Below are positions 9,548 through 17,870 of a stretch of 64,000 nucleotides of DNA, piece by piece; within the stretch, counting starts at the first letter, position 1, and each line of letters starts with the position of its first letter. The translations under genes were made by a program, and so were the position numbers. The notes beneath the pieces are model-generated. The model searched no databases. It was not told the origin of the DNA and worked only from the letters and a program-made list of their open reading frames with translations. This DNA is from Teichococcus aestuarii (GTDB lineage: Bacteria > Pseudomonadota > Alphaproteobacteria > Acetobacterales > Acetobacteraceae), in NCBI RefSeq assembly GCF_003116135.1, contig NZ_PDOA01000005.1:186001-250000 (forward strand), written 5' to 3'.

Positions 9548-9702
9548 CACCGGCCAGGGTATAGGGGGATCGGCCGCCCTGCGGAAACGCGGCGTGGCCT
9601 TCCCGACCCCAACCCGGCCGGCCGCTTCCCTGCCCCCCGGCCACGCCCGCCGGGCGGAGGGCGCGCGGCCGCGCAGCCCTGGACGCCGACCCGGCCCGCC
9701 GC

Positions 9703-10275
9703 ATGACCCACCCCGCCATTGCCCCGCTGCTCGATCCGGACGGCTCGCTCTACGTCTTCGGCTACGGCTCGCTGATCTGGAAGCCGGGCTTCGCGCACAG
9801 CGCCATGCATCCGGCGCTGCTGCGGGGCTTCCACCGCCGCTTCTGCATCTGGTCCCGCCGCTACCGAGGCACGCCGGAATGCCCCGGCCTAGTGCTGGGG
9901 CTGGACCGGGGCGGGGCCTGCCGCGGCGTGGCCTTCCGCGTGCAGGCCGAGGCCGCGCCGGCGGTGCTGGACTATCTCGACGAGCGGGAGATGTCGGGCG
10001 GCGTCTATGAGCGGCGGCTGGTGCCGGTGCGGCTGCTGGACCAGCCGGGGGCGGTGCGGCGCGCCGTGGCCTTCGTGGTCGACCGCCGGGCTGAGGCCTA
10101 TTGCCGGGATCTGACGCCCGAGCGCGCCGCCGCCGCCATCGCGCTGGGCCAGGGCTGCATGGGTCCGAACCGGGACTACCTGCTGAACACGGTGGCGCAT
10201 CTGCGCGCGCTGGGGGTGCGGGATGCGGGGCTGGACCGTATCGCCGCACTGCTGCCGGCCGGCCCGGCGGAGTAG
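9703..10275 (+). CDS. chaC: Gamma-glutamylcyclotransferase, ChaC type
   Basis: Degrades glutathione to 5-oxoproline and Cys-Gly in the cytoplasm. The 190-residue length is usual for ChaC. The substrate-binding loop FGYGSLIWKPGF is at 19-30. The acidic DEREMSGGVYER segment (92-103) contains the catalytic Glu. GCMGPNRDYLLNT matches the C-terminal family signature. The gene stands alone in a divergent position after DUF2125; DnaA-box-like sequences begin about 40 bp beyond its stop. Confidence 0.93.
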   Translation: MTHPAIAPLLDPDGSLYVFGYGSLIWKPGFAHSAMHPALLRGFHRRFCIWSRRYRGTPECPGLVLGLDRGGACRGVAFRVQAEAAPAVLDYLDEREMSGGVYERRLVPVRLLDQPGAVRRAVAFVVDRRAEAYCRDLTPERAAAAIALGQGCMGPNRDYLLNTVAHLRALGVRDAGLDRIAALLPAGPAE

Positions 10276-10316
10276 CGGCGCCGATTCGCGCCAGCCGCTA
10301 CAATGGGCCGCACCGC

Positions 10317-10564
10317 TTATCCGCAGACTTATCCACAGTGGCCGGTGGGAAGCGGCTGGCACATCAAGGCCCGCCCGCGCCACGTCCGCAGTGCCGCAGA
10401 GGGATTCTTCGTAAAATCAATGGCTTGATGCTGGTTGGGGCCGCCGCGCAACAGTCAAGACGCGCTTTCGAAAAGAGAAAAGCCAGCCTCAGCAGCGGCT
10501 TGCGGGCAGTCCCTGAAACAGTTTCGAAATCTTCCGTGGCCCTTATCCCACAGATTTATCCACA
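10317..10564 (+). promoter_or_regulatory. Cluster of DnaA-box-like 9-mers in and beside a 267-bp gene-free interval
   Basis: Two exact matches to the DnaA box TTATCCACA lie at 10329-10337 and 10556-10564. A one-mismatch copy TTATCCGCA is at 10317-10325, and TTATCCCAC, a near-copy, starts at 10543. All are on the same strand. The DNA between (about 10400-10540) has A-rich patches (CGTAAAATCAATGG, CGAAAAGAGAAAAG, CAGTTTCGAAATC) that stand out in this genome. The right-hand copies overlap the last codons of plsC. This may be a DnaA regulatory or titration site or part of a replication origin; the 9-mers are observed, the role is inferred. Confidence 0.5.
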
Positions 10565-11301
10565 AGGGGTGGGGACAGGGCAGGGCCACCGGCGGCCACC
10601 ACCAGGCGGTCGGTCTCACGTTCGATCGCCTCTTCCAGCGCCGCCACCAGCTGCACGCGCGGCAGGCCCGGCGGCAGCGCCGGCATGATGGCCACGGTGA
10701 TCGGCCCCGGCAGCTTGCGGGAGAGCGCGCCGCGCCCCCAGCGCAGCCCGCTGTCGGTGGCCACCGGCACCACGGGCGCGCCGCTGGCGGCGGCCAGCGC
10801 CACCACCCCCGGCTGGTAGGGGATGCGCTGCCCCGGCATGGTGCGCGTGCCCTCGGGGAAGATGACGATCTGGTGCCCCTCGGCTAGCACCGCGCCGGCC
10901 TCGCGCACCATGCGCTTCAGCGCCGTGGCGCCGCCCTTGCGGTCCACCGCCACCGCCCCGTAGTGCCGCGCCAGCCGGCCCCAGGTCGGGATGCGCAGCA
11001 GCTCCTGCTTCAGCACATAGACCGGGTCCGGCAGCAGGGCGAGCCAGACGACCGTGTCGTAGGCGGACTGGTGCTTGGCCGCCACCACCACCGGCCCCTT
11101 GGGCATGTGCTCCCAGCCCGTCACCCGCAGCCCGATGCCGCAGACCACGCGCAGCAGCCACAGGATCAGCCGCGCCCAGCCCTGCACGTAGCGGCGCACG
11201 TAACGGCGCGGGAAGGGCACCAGGGCCAGCCCCAACACGCATGTCATGGCGGTGACGCTGAAGAACAGCGCGTTGAACAGGGCCGAGCGCAGGGCGGTCA
11301 C
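10543..11301 (-). CDS. plsC: 1-acyl-sn-glycerol-3-phosphate acyltransferase
   Basis: Acylates lysophosphatidic acid to phosphatidic acid at the inner membrane. The 252-residue protein has an N-terminal hydrophobic segment (about 8-28), the catalytic HQSAYD motif (H77 x4 D82) and the FPEGTR substrate motif at 148-153, as expected for PlsC. The GTG start at 11301 overlaps the upstream ydcF-like stop by 4 bp (GTGA). The last codons (VDKSVG) are encoded by DNA that also contains a DnaA box, so this C-terminus may be constrained by the DNA site. Confidence 0.93.
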   Translation of the reverse strand: MTALRSALFNALFFSVTAMTCVLGLALVPFPRRYVRRYVQGWARLILWLLRVVCGIGLRVTGWEHMPKGPVVVAAKHQSAYDTVVWLALLPDPVYVLKQELLRIPTWGRLARHYGAVAVDRKGGATALKRMVREAGAVLAEGHQIVIFPEGTRTMPGQRIPYQPGVVALAAASGAPVVPVATDSGLRWGRGALSRKLPGPITVAIMPALPPGLPRVQLVAALEEAIERETDRLVVAAGGPALSPPLVDKSVG

Positions 11302-11894
11302 GAGGGCGGTTTCTCCGGTTTCAGGACGGACAGGCCGAGCATCGCCCCGATCAGCTTGCCGTATTCCCGCAGCAGCAGCCCGGGCCGGGGGCCGGCGGCC
11401 TGCACCGGGTGGGCCACCAGCGTGACTTCGGGCAGGGTGCGGCGCAGCTCCAGCAGGGCGCGGGGCATATGGAAGGCGGCGGTGACGACGCGCAGCGAGC
11501 CGATCTGCCGTGCCCGCGCCCATTCCGCAACCTCCAGCCCGTTGCCGCGCGTGCTGGTGGCGGCGCGGCCCATCGTCACGCGGCCGGCGAGCGGCGCGGG
11601 ATCCAGCCCGGCGCGCTGCGCCAGCTCCTCCAGCGTGGCGTCCCGCCCCGCGCCGGAGATGATCAGCCAGCGCGCACGCCCCTCGGCCAGCAGGTGCAGC
11701 CCGGCATCGACGCGCTGCGGCCCGCCGGTGAGCACGGCGATGCCGTCGGTGGTGGCGAGCGGTGCCTCCGGCCGGGCGCGGCTCTGCCCGGCGAACAGCG
11801 CCAGCCCGCCCAGCAGCAGCAGCGCCGGCAGGGCCGGCAGCAGCCAGAGCCGGCTGGGGCCGCGCCGCCGGCTGCCATCGGGCAGGGGTGTCAC
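11298..11894 (-). CDS. YdcF/ElyC family (DUF218) membrane-anchored protein
   Basis: A 198-residue protein with one N-terminal transmembrane segment (about 16-36) and a DUF218 domain. The family features TTDGIAVLTGGPQRVDAGLHLL, ARWLIISGAG and RVVTAAFHMPRA are present. ElyC/SanA relatives affect envelope integrity and peptidoglycan precursor metabolism in E. coli, but the chemistry is unknown. It lies in a tightly coupled run ftsE-ftsX-ydcF-plsC, with 4-bp overlaps at both ends, suggesting an envelope and division operon. Confidence 0.85.
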   Translation of the reverse strand: MTPLPDGSRRRGPSRLWLLPALPALLLLGGLALFAGQSRARPEAPLATTDGIAVLTGGPQRVDAGLHLLAEGRARWLIISGAGRDATLEELAQRAGLDPAPLAGRVTMGRAATSTRGNGLEVAEWARARQIGSLRVVTAAFHMPRALLELRRTLPEVTLVAHPVQAAGPRPGLLLREYGKLIGAMLGLSVLKPEKPPS

Positions 11895-12754
11895 GGCAGG
11901 CGCTTCAGCCAGCGGCGGACGCTGAACTGCGCGGTCGCCCAGCCGATCGCGCCGGCCACGGGCGGCAGCATCAGCAGGTCCAGCCAGGGCAGCGCCGACC
12001 AGGGCTGCACCACGCCGCCCGAGAGGGGCGCCGCCAGGCTGGCCATGGCGCCCAGCGTCGGCACCGCCAGCGCCGCGCCGGCCAGCGCGCCGCCGGCCGC
12101 CAGCAGCCCGATGCGGCGGGCGAAGCGGCCGGCGATATCCCCCTGCGTGGCGCCGAGGTCGTGCAGGATCTCGATGGCCTGCCGGCGCGAGGCGAGGCCG
12201 GCCCGCGTGGCCACCGCCACCACCGCCACCGCGACGCCCACCACCAGCGCCAGCACCGCCAGCGCCACGCCCTGCACGCTGCGCGCCAGCGCGGCGAGCC
12301 GCGCCACCCAGATGCCATGCGCCTCCAGCTCCGCCCCTGGCACCGCCTCGGCCAGCTGGCGGCCGATCGGCGCCGGGTCGATGTTGAGGTTCTCCAGCCG
12401 CAGCTCCAGCACGGAGGGCAGCGGTAGGGCCGGCACCTCGCCCAGCCAGGGGCGCAGCAGCTCCCGCATCCGCGCCGAATCGACCGCCTCGGCGCTGGCC
12501 ACGCCGGGCATGGCGCGCAGCAGGGCCAGGGCGTCGTCCATCCGGCCGGCCTGCTCGGGCGGCAGCTGCACCGTCACGGCGGCGGCGGCGCCCTGCTGCC
12601 AGCGCTCCTTCAGCGCCGCGGCGCCGCGGCTGCCGGCCAGCGCCAGCGCCGCCAGCAGCGCCATGGCGGCGACGAGGCCGGGCAGCAGCCGGTCGGACAG
12701 CGCCCGCTTCAGCCCCAGCGGGTCGCGCGCGTAGCGGGTGCGGCGCTCGGTCAT
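11891..12754 (-). CDS. ftsX: Cell division ABC transporter permease FtsX
   Basis: Membrane partner of FtsE; the complex controls septal peptidoglycan hydrolases in the divisome. The 287-residue protein has a first transmembrane helix (about 22-42), an extracytoplasmic domain (about 45-160) and three C-terminal transmembrane helices with ILHDLGATQGDIA between them, as in FtsX. The ATG at 12754 has GGAG 5 nt upstream. A start at 12781 overlapping ftsE by 8 bp is also possible and would add nine residues. It overlaps the ydcF-like gene by 4 bp. Confidence 0.92.
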   Translation of the reverse strand: MTERRTRYARDPLGLKRALSDRLLPGLVAAMALLAALALAGSRGAAALKERWQQGAAAAVTVQLPPEQAGRMDDALALLRAMPGVASAEAVDSARMRELLRPWLGEVPALPLPSVLELRLENLNIDPAPIGRQLAEAVPGAELEAHGIWVARLAALARSVQGVALAVLALVVGVAVAVVAVATRAGLASRRQAIEILHDLGATQGDIAGRFARRIGLLAAGGALAGAALAVPTLGAMASLAAPLSGGVVQPWSALPWLDLLMLPPVAGAIGWATAQFSVRRWLKRLP

Positions 12755-12773
12755 GCCACTCCGGTTGCGGGCA

Positions 12774-13448
12774 TCAGCCATGATGGATGACCTTCCCATC
12801 CTCCAGCAGCAGGGCCTGGGCGGGGAATTGCGCCACCAGGTCCTCGCTGTGGGTGGCCACCACAACGGTGGTGCCCAGCCGGTTCATCTGCGTCAGCAGC
12901 GCCAGCAGGCGGCGCGCCTGGTGCGAATCGAGGTTGCCGGTCGGCTCGTCGGCCACCAGCAGGGCGGGGCGCGTCACCACCGCGCGGGCGATGGCGATGC
13001 GCTGCTGCTCGCCGCCCGAGAGCTGCTGCGGCAGGGACAGCTCCTTCCCCTGCAGCCCCACCCAGCGCAGCATCTCCGTCACGTCCGGCCGCAGGCTGGC
13101 CTCGGAGCGGCCGGCGAGGCGCAGCGGCAGCGCCACGTTGTCGAAGGCGGAGAGGTAGGGCAGCAGCCGGAAATCCTGGAACACCACGCCGATGCGCCGG
13201 CGCAGGCCGGGCAGCGCGCTGCGCCGCGCCGCGTCCACGCGCACGCCCAGCACCTCCAGCTCCCCCCGCGTCGGCAGCAATGCGAGATGCATCAGCCGCA
13301 GCAGCGAGGATTTGCCGGCGCCGGAGGCCCCCAGCAGCCAGGTGAAGCTGCCCTCGGGCAGCGTGAAGGTCAGGTCGGCCAGGGCTTCCGGCCCCTCCTG
13401 CCCGTCGGGCGAGGGGTAACGCAGGCCGACCGCGGTGAAGCGCACCAT
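12774..13448 (-). CDS. ftsE: Cell division ATP-binding protein FtsE
   Basis: ABC ATPase of the FtsEX divisome complex. The 224-residue protein has Walker A GASGAGKSS (40-48), signature LSGGEQQR (143-150), Walker B LLVADEPTG (163-171) and a switch His in VVVATHSEDL. The sequence RLMHLALLPTRGELEVLG is FtsE-like. It starts the run ftsE-ftsX-ydcF-plsC and is divergent from the MJ0042 zinc-ribbon gene with a 110-bp gap, an arrangement seen in other alphaproteobacteria. Confidence 0.95.
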   Translation of the reverse strand: MVRFTAVGLRYPSPDGQEGPEALADLTFTLPEGSFTWLLGASGAGKSSLLRLMHLALLPTRGELEVLGVRVDAARRSALPGLRRRIGVVFQDFRLLPYLSAFDNVALPLRLAGRSEASLRPDVTEMLRWVGLQGKELSLPQQLSGGEQQRIAIARAVVTRPALLVADEPTGNLDSHQARRLLALLTQMNRLGTTVVVATHSEDLVAQFPAQALLLEDGKVIHHG

Positions 13449-13558
13449 GCGGCAGGGAATGCCACGCCAAGCCGCGCGCCGCCACCCGCCTCGCTTTACG
13501 AAGGGTTGCAGCGCAACGGGGGGTTGCAGGGCCGGGGGTGCCCCGGCATAGCGGTGGC

Positions 13559-13891
13559 ATGCGCCTCGAATGCCCGGCCTGCGCTGCCGCCTATGACGTT
13601 CCGGACGCGCTTCTGGCGCCGGGGCGGGCGGTGCGCTGCGTGCGCTGCACGCAGAGCTGGGTGCCGCTGCCCGCCCGGCTGGAGGCGCCGCCGCCGCTGC
13701 TGGCGCTGCCGCCGCTGCGCCCTTCCGGCCCCCCGCCCGCCGCGCCCGGCGTGGCGGGCGCGGTGTTCGCCTGGATTCTCTCTCTCCTGGCGGTGGCGGC
13801 CGGGGTGGCGGCGCTGTGGCATTGGCGCGCCGACATCGCCGCCGCCTGGCCGCCCGCCGCCCGCCTGCTGGCGCTGCTGCCCGGCGGCTGA
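13559..13891 (+). CDS. MJ0042-type zinc-ribbon membrane protein
   Basis: A 110-residue protein. The N-terminal zinc ribbon (C5-x2-C8 in MRLECPACAAAYDVPD, then RCVRCTQSW) matches the MJ0042/'zinc-ribbon_5' pattern. A Pro-rich linker leads to one transmembrane helix (about 70-92). Such proteins lie opposite ftsE in many alphaproteobacteria; a regulatory or division role is suspected but not shown. The ATG at 13559 gives the ribbon its normal start. Confidence 0.85.
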   Translation: MRLECPACAAAYDVPDALLAPGRAVRCVRCTQSWVPLPARLEAPPPLLALPPLRPSGPPPAAPGVAGAVFAWILSLLAVAAGVAALWHWRADIAAAWPPAARLLALLPGG

Positions 13892-13931
13892 GAAGGCTGC
13901 GGCTGAAAGGCGGTGGCTGAGAAAAGGCGGC

Positions 13932-15884
13932 TCAGCCCAGCGGTGCGTCGCTGCGCTGCTCGGCGTGGCCGTGGGTGATGTAGTGCAGGGCCGCCGCCTG
14001 CTCGTCCGCGCCGAAGGCGGCACGCAGGTCGGCATAGTTCCGCAGGTACTGGGCGGCATCGAAGGCGGCGGCGTCGCGCCCCTCGGCATGGCCATGCGCC
14101 AGCCAGTGCCGGGTGCCGGCCCGGAGGTCGGTGCCGAAAGCGTCGACCAGGTCGTCATGGCCGGCGATGTAGCGCGCGGCGTCGAAGCCGGTGGCGCGTC
14201 CTTCGTTCCGGCCGAAGCGGATGTAGTGCGCGGCCGCGGCCTCCGTGTCCTGCCAGAAGGCGTCCAGCAGGTCCTCATGCGCGGCGAGGTAGCTGGCCGG
14301 GTCGAAGCTGGTGGCGCGGCCCTCGGCGCGGCCGTGGCGGATGTAGTGGGTGGCGCCCGCATCCTCGCTGGCGCCGAAGGCGGCGATCAGGTCGGCCTGG
14401 CTGGCGATGTAGGCCAGCCCGTCGAAGCTGGTGGCGCGCCCCTCGGCGAAGCCGTGCTGCAGCCGGTGCACCGAGCCGGCCAGCGCATCGGCGCCGAAGG
14501 CGGCGGCCAAGTCGGCATGGCTGGCGACGTATTCGAGCGGGCGTTCCGAGGAAAGGGCGCGCAGGTCGATCCTCACCCCGTCGGCGAACTGCACCACCTC
14601 GATCGCCGCGCCGGAGAGGGTGGCGCCCGTGCCCAGGTTGCGCGCCAGCAGCGACTCGCCGTCGCGCAGGACATGCCAGGCGCCGCTGCCCTGGTCGATC
14701 CGCAGCGTGTCCAGCCCCGCGCCGCCATGAAGGTCGCCGCCCTGCGGCGGCGCCACCAGCAGCCGGCTCGCCGCGAAATCCGTGCCGGGGATGAAGGCCA
14801 GGATGTCGAGCTTGCCCTGGTCCGGCGTGATCCAGTTGTCGCCCAGGATGCCACCCGTGTCGCCCGAGTTCGGGTTCCAGGACCACCAGGCCCAGGACAG
14901 GCCGGCCGAGGGCGCGCCGGCGTCGCGCGTGCCGTCGCCATCGTGATCGCCGTTCAGGGTGCGGGTCAGCGCCAGCAGCCAGGCCAGATCCTTCGGGTCC
15001 TGCAGGCGGCTGCCGAACTCGCCCAGGATGATCGGCGCGATGCCCTCGCGCGAGATGTAGCCCCATTGCCGGTCGAACACCGCGGGCAGGGTGGCGGCGA
15101 GGTCATCGCTCTGGAACCAGGGCTGAGCGAAGACCGAGTTGGGGTAGTCGTGCGGCGAATAGACCACCTTGTTGCCGGCGGGCAGCACCACCGGCCGCTC
15201 GGCGACCCCCTGCAGATTGCCGCCCCACCAGTAGGAGTCGCCCTCGTGGCGGTCCACGCCTTCCACCAGGATCAGCCAGTCCGGGTTCACCGCCTGAATG
15301 GCCGCACCGGCGCGCTCGGCGGCGGCGTGCCAGTCGGTCGCCGGGTCGCCGCCCCAGCTGGCCTGGCTGTGCGGCTCGTTGTGCAGGTCGGCGCCGATGA
15401 CGGTCGGGTTGCCCCGGTAGCGGCCGGCCAGCATCACCCAGTCGGCGATCCACTCGGCTTCCGGGTGGGTGTTGTCGTACCAGAGGCCGGAGCCGTTGGG
15501 GCCGTCCCCCGCCGTGCCGCGGTGCCGGTCGAGGATGATGCGCAGCCCGATCTCGCCCGCATAGCCCACGATCCTGTCGAGCAGCTGCACGCCGGAAAGG
15601 CCGGCGAGATCCGGGTTGCGGCCGTAGTCGATGTCGGTGGGCGGCAGCCTGCCGTCGAGCACCTCGCTGGAGAAGGGAAGGCGGATGGCGTTGAAGCCAA
15701 GCGCCTTCATCTGGTCCATCATCTCCTGCCAGTTGCGCGCCTGCAGCCCGTCCGGCGCGCCGCGCACCGTCTCCATGCCGAACCAGTTCACCGCCGAGAG
15801 GCGCACCGGGATGCCGGCGGCATCGACGATCTCGTTGCCGCGGGTGGAGAAGAAGCCGTCGCCCGGCTGCTGGCGTGAGAGCAT
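13932..15884 (-). CDS. GH5-type glycoside hydrolase with five C-terminal 40-residue repeats
   Basis: A 650-residue enzyme. Residues 10-360 match a cellulase-type (GH5) TIM barrel: general acid/base Glu170 in LHNEP, nucleophile Glu289 in LGEFG, and the YSPHDYP segment with His247. Residues 365-450 hold one RTX-like unit (GGAGLDTLRI) and a beta-rich linker. From 451 to the end are five 40-residue repeats with pattern Y(I/V/L)AxxxDLxxAFGxxxxA...HYIxHGxAEGRATSFD. There is no N-terminal signal peptide. RTX-like features and the repeat tail suggest export through a type I system (inference). The next gene shares the repeats. Likely a beta-glucanase or mannanase; substrate not determined. Confidence 0.85.
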   Translation of the reverse strand: MLSRQQPGDGFFSTRGNEIVDAAGIPVRLSAVNWFGMETVRGAPDGLQARNWQEMMDQMKALGFNAIRLPFSSEVLDGRLPPTDIDYGRNPDLAGLSGVQLLDRIVGYAGEIGLRIILDRHRGTAGDGPNGSGLWYDNTHPEAEWIADWVMLAGRYRGNPTVIGADLHNEPHSQASWGGDPATDWHAAAERAGAAIQAVNPDWLILVEGVDRHEGDSYWWGGNLQGVAERPVVLPAGNKVVYSPHDYPNSVFAQPWFQSDDLAATLPAVFDRQWGYISREGIAPIILGEFGSRLQDPKDLAWLLALTRTLNGDHDGDGTRDAGAPSAGLSWAWWSWNPNSGDTGGILGDNWITPDQGKLDILAFIPGTDFAASRLLVAPPQGGDLHGGAGLDTLRIDQGSGAWHVLRDGESLLARNLGTGATLSGAAIEVVQFADGVRIDLRALSSERPLEYVASHADLAAAFGADALAGSVHRLQHGFAEGRATSFDGLAYIASQADLIAAFGASEDAGATHYIRHGRAEGRATSFDPASYLAAHEDLLDAFWQDTEAAAAHYIRFGRNEGRATGFDAARYIAGHDDLVDAFGTDLRAGTRHWLAHGHAEGRDAAAFDAAQYLRNYADLRAAFGADEQAAALHYITHGHAEQRSDAPLG

Positions 15885-16021
15885 GCGTGCGCTTTCCTGG
15901 CGGCGGGGGAGGCCGGGCGGTCATGGAAATCCCGGCCAGATGCAGGGCCTGGCCGGGCGAGGGAATTCTTGGAAGGGAGCGGGGGTGCATCCAGGGCCGG
16001 CAGGCGGCCATGGAGGACGCC

Positions 16022-17125
16022 TCAGAACAGATCCAGGTCGGTGCGGCCCTCGGCATGGCCGAAGGTGATGAAGTGCCGGGCGGCCTCGTTCTCGTTCGAG
16101 CCGAAGGCGGCGCGCAGGTCGGCGTAGTTCGCCAGATAGGTCCGCGCATCGAATCCGTCGGTGGTGCGGCCTTCCTCGATGCCGTGATGGAAGTAGTGGC
16201 GCTGGCCGGCCGCCGCATCGGCGCCGAAGGCCTCGATCAGGTCGGCATAGCTGGCGATGTACTGCAGCCCATCCAGGCTCCAGTCCATCTTGGTGTCCGA
16301 GAAGGTCTCGACATAGGCGCGGCCGGTGTTCGGCTCGCTGCCGTCGGACAGGCGGCCGGGGAAGCTGTCGTCGGAATCCCAGCGGGACTGGAACACCACG
16401 TCATGCGTGTCGAACCACACCTTCATCGCCTTCACGAAGGGCTCGGCGTTGTTGGTCATCACGCCCCATTCGGAGTAGGCGGTGGGCTTGTCGCGCGCGG
16501 CGGCGAAGTCCTGGTGCCACTGCAGCCCGTACTTCTCCTTCAGCAGCATGTCCCAGGCCTGGTAGGGATCGCTGGTGAAGTAGAGGGTGTTCCAGTAGAC
16601 ATCCATGCCGATGATGTCGACATAGTCGTCGCCCGGATAGGCGGTGGCGGGGTCCATGCCGCCCCAGGCCTCGTTGACGTTCCACTCGAAGACGAAGCGG
16701 TCGGAGACGGCGCGGAACGAATCGACGAACTGGCGGAAGGCGCCGATATACGCCTCCTCATGGCCGATGGCCGACCACGGGAACCAGTCGCCGTTGAACT
16801 CCCAGCCGGTGCGGACGTCGATCGGCCCGTCGGTCTGGCTGTTCTCGATCAGGATGGTGGCCAGCTCGCGGTAGCGGGCGTTGTAGGCGCCGGTGGCGGC
16901 CTCCTCCAGCGTCGCGCCGAGCGGGATCAGCGGGATCGACCACTGATGGTCGCGCGGCGTCTCGTGCCACAGCTCGCGGGCGTTCCAGCGGGTGCTGTCG
17001 ATCAGGTCGGCCCAGCTCTGGAAGCCGGAGACGACGTGAATGTTGTCCACCTCCCGGCCGAGCCATTCCTCGAAGGCCGGCAGATCCTGCGGCCGGTTGC
17101 CAAGATAGACACCAAGCTGGGTCAT
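16022..17125 (-). CDS. GH26-like glycoside hydrolase with two C-terminal 40-residue repeats
   Basis: A 367-residue enzyme. The barrel (residues 1-320) carries TGWEFNGDWFPWS, with acid/base Glu109, and YSEWGV, with nucleophile Glu219, the pattern of family GH26 (beta-mannanases and related glucanases). The last 75 residues are two copies of the repeat found five times in the neighbouring GH5 protein (YIASYADLIEAFG..., YLANYADLRAAFG...). It begins directly with the catalytic domain and has no signal peptide. The ATG at 17125 is preceded by AGGAGA at 6 nt. A 137-bp gap separates it from the GH5 gene, and both probably act on the same exported or environmental polysaccharide. Confidence 0.82.
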   Translation of the reverse strand: MTQLGVYLGNRPQDLPAFEEWLGREVDNIHVVSGFQSWADLIDSTRWNARELWHETPRDHQWSIPLIPLGATLEEAATGAYNARYRELATILIENSQTDGPIDVRTGWEFNGDWFPWSAIGHEEAYIGAFRQFVDSFRAVSDRFVFEWNVNEAWGGMDPATAYPGDDYVDIIGMDVYWNTLYFTSDPYQAWDMLLKEKYGLQWHQDFAAARDKPTAYSEWGVMTNNAEPFVKAMKVWFDTHDVVFQSRWDSDDSFPGRLSDGSEPNTGRAYVETFSDTKMDWSLDGLQYIASYADLIEAFGADAAAGQRHYFHHGIEEGRTTDGFDARTYLANYADLRAAFGSNENEAARHFITFGHAEGRTDLDLF

Positions 17126-17460
17126 CGGGCTCTCCTGATCATCCGAATGAAGAAGGAGGGGCCCGCCCGTGCGGGGCGACCGGCTGCCATGCTCCTGCTC
17201 GGGAAGGCGATAGAGCAGGGCGCTGAATGAAAAAATAGAAAACAACAAAATTCAGGATCAACATTTTAGTGAGGAGAAGAACCCACATCGGATCCTCGCG
17301 TTACTTTCAACTTTTATTCGCGTGATGCGCGGAATGATTGTGGGATTTCCTGGCCGCGTGTGGATCTCGCCGCGGGTGCGCGGAAAGGCGCCGGAATGGT
17401 CCGCGGCGTCAACCCTTGCGTTGGCCGGAGCATGACAGCCGAGGCGGAGCGGCGCCGGCG
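17126..17460. other. Gene-free interval with an AT-rich core upstream of the GH26 gene
   Basis: No convincing gene is seen here. Between about 17229 and 17345 the base composition drops sharply (runs such as GAAAAAATAGAAAAC, ACATTTTAG and CAACTTTTATTCG) against a roughly 70% G+C surrounding. It probably holds the promoter and regulatory DNA of the GH26-GH5 pair, read leftward. A short hydrophobic reading frame on the minus strand starting near 17263 has no support as a gene. Confidence 0.5.
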
Positions 17461-17504
17461 CTAGAGCCTTTTCCGTTCGTACTGGCTCACGGAAAAGGCT
17501 CTAG
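17461..17504. repeat. 16-bp perfect inverted repeat with 12-bp loop
   Basis: CTAGAGCCTTTTCCGT (17461-17476) is matched by its exact reverse complement at 17489-17504. It is followed by a second imperfect hairpin-forming stretch (ATCTTAACGCGATCAGG... to about 17570). Similar 'AGAGC..TTTTC' palindromes recur between genes in several alphaproteobacteria as dispersed elements (recalled, not searched). It lies 61 bp past the azlD stop and could end azlCD transcripts, but no U-run follows. Confidence 0.7.
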
Positions 17505-17564
17505 CTCATTGTTTTCACGAGCATCTTAACGCGATCAGGCGAAGCAGCCTGCTCGCGATCTGCT

Positions 17565-17870
17565 CTAGGCTCCGGCCAGCAGGCCGAACAGCCAGACCGT
17601 CGCCACCCCGGCCAGGATGGAGGCGCTGAGATTGCCGGTGCGCCACTGCACCAGCACCACCGCCGCCGCCCCGAACAGCCCCGGCAGGCCGGTCCGGCTC
17701 AGGGCCAGGGTCACGTAGGCGGCAAAGATCGGCCCGGGCAGATGGCGCAGCATGGCGTCGATGAAGGGCGGCGGGCGGACCACCCGCAGCAACGCATAGC
17801 CGCCGGCACGGCAGAGATAGGTGACCAGCGCCATGCCCAGGATGGCGAGCAGCACGTCGCTCCGCATCAT
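17565..17870 (-). CDS. azlD: AzlD family branched-chain amino acid export subunit
   Basis: A 101-residue membrane protein with three to four hydrophobic segments and the family pattern YLCRAGGYALLR near residue 20. AzlC and AzlD together form a branched-chain amino acid exporter. The ATG at 17870 overlaps the azlC stop (ATGA), so the two are translationally coupled. A large inverted repeat follows downstream. Confidence 0.9.
   Translation of the reverse strand: MMRSDVLLAILGMALVTYLCRAGGYALLRVVRPPPFIDAMLRHLPGPIFAAYVTLALSRTGLPGLFGAAAVVLVQWRTGNLSASILAGVATVWLFGLLAGA

Noticed and set aside
12738..15878. A plus-strand open frame of 1046 codons across ftsE, the zinc-ribbon gene and the GH5 gene
   Set aside because: It is a shadow of the real genes. 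It has no recognisable domain and crosses several well-supported coding regions.
17140..17263. Small hydrophobic peptide gene starting near 17263 on the minus strand
   Set aside because: Its hydrophobic start only reflects the AT-rich DNA; there is no ribosome site and the rest is low-complexity Pro/Arg sequence.
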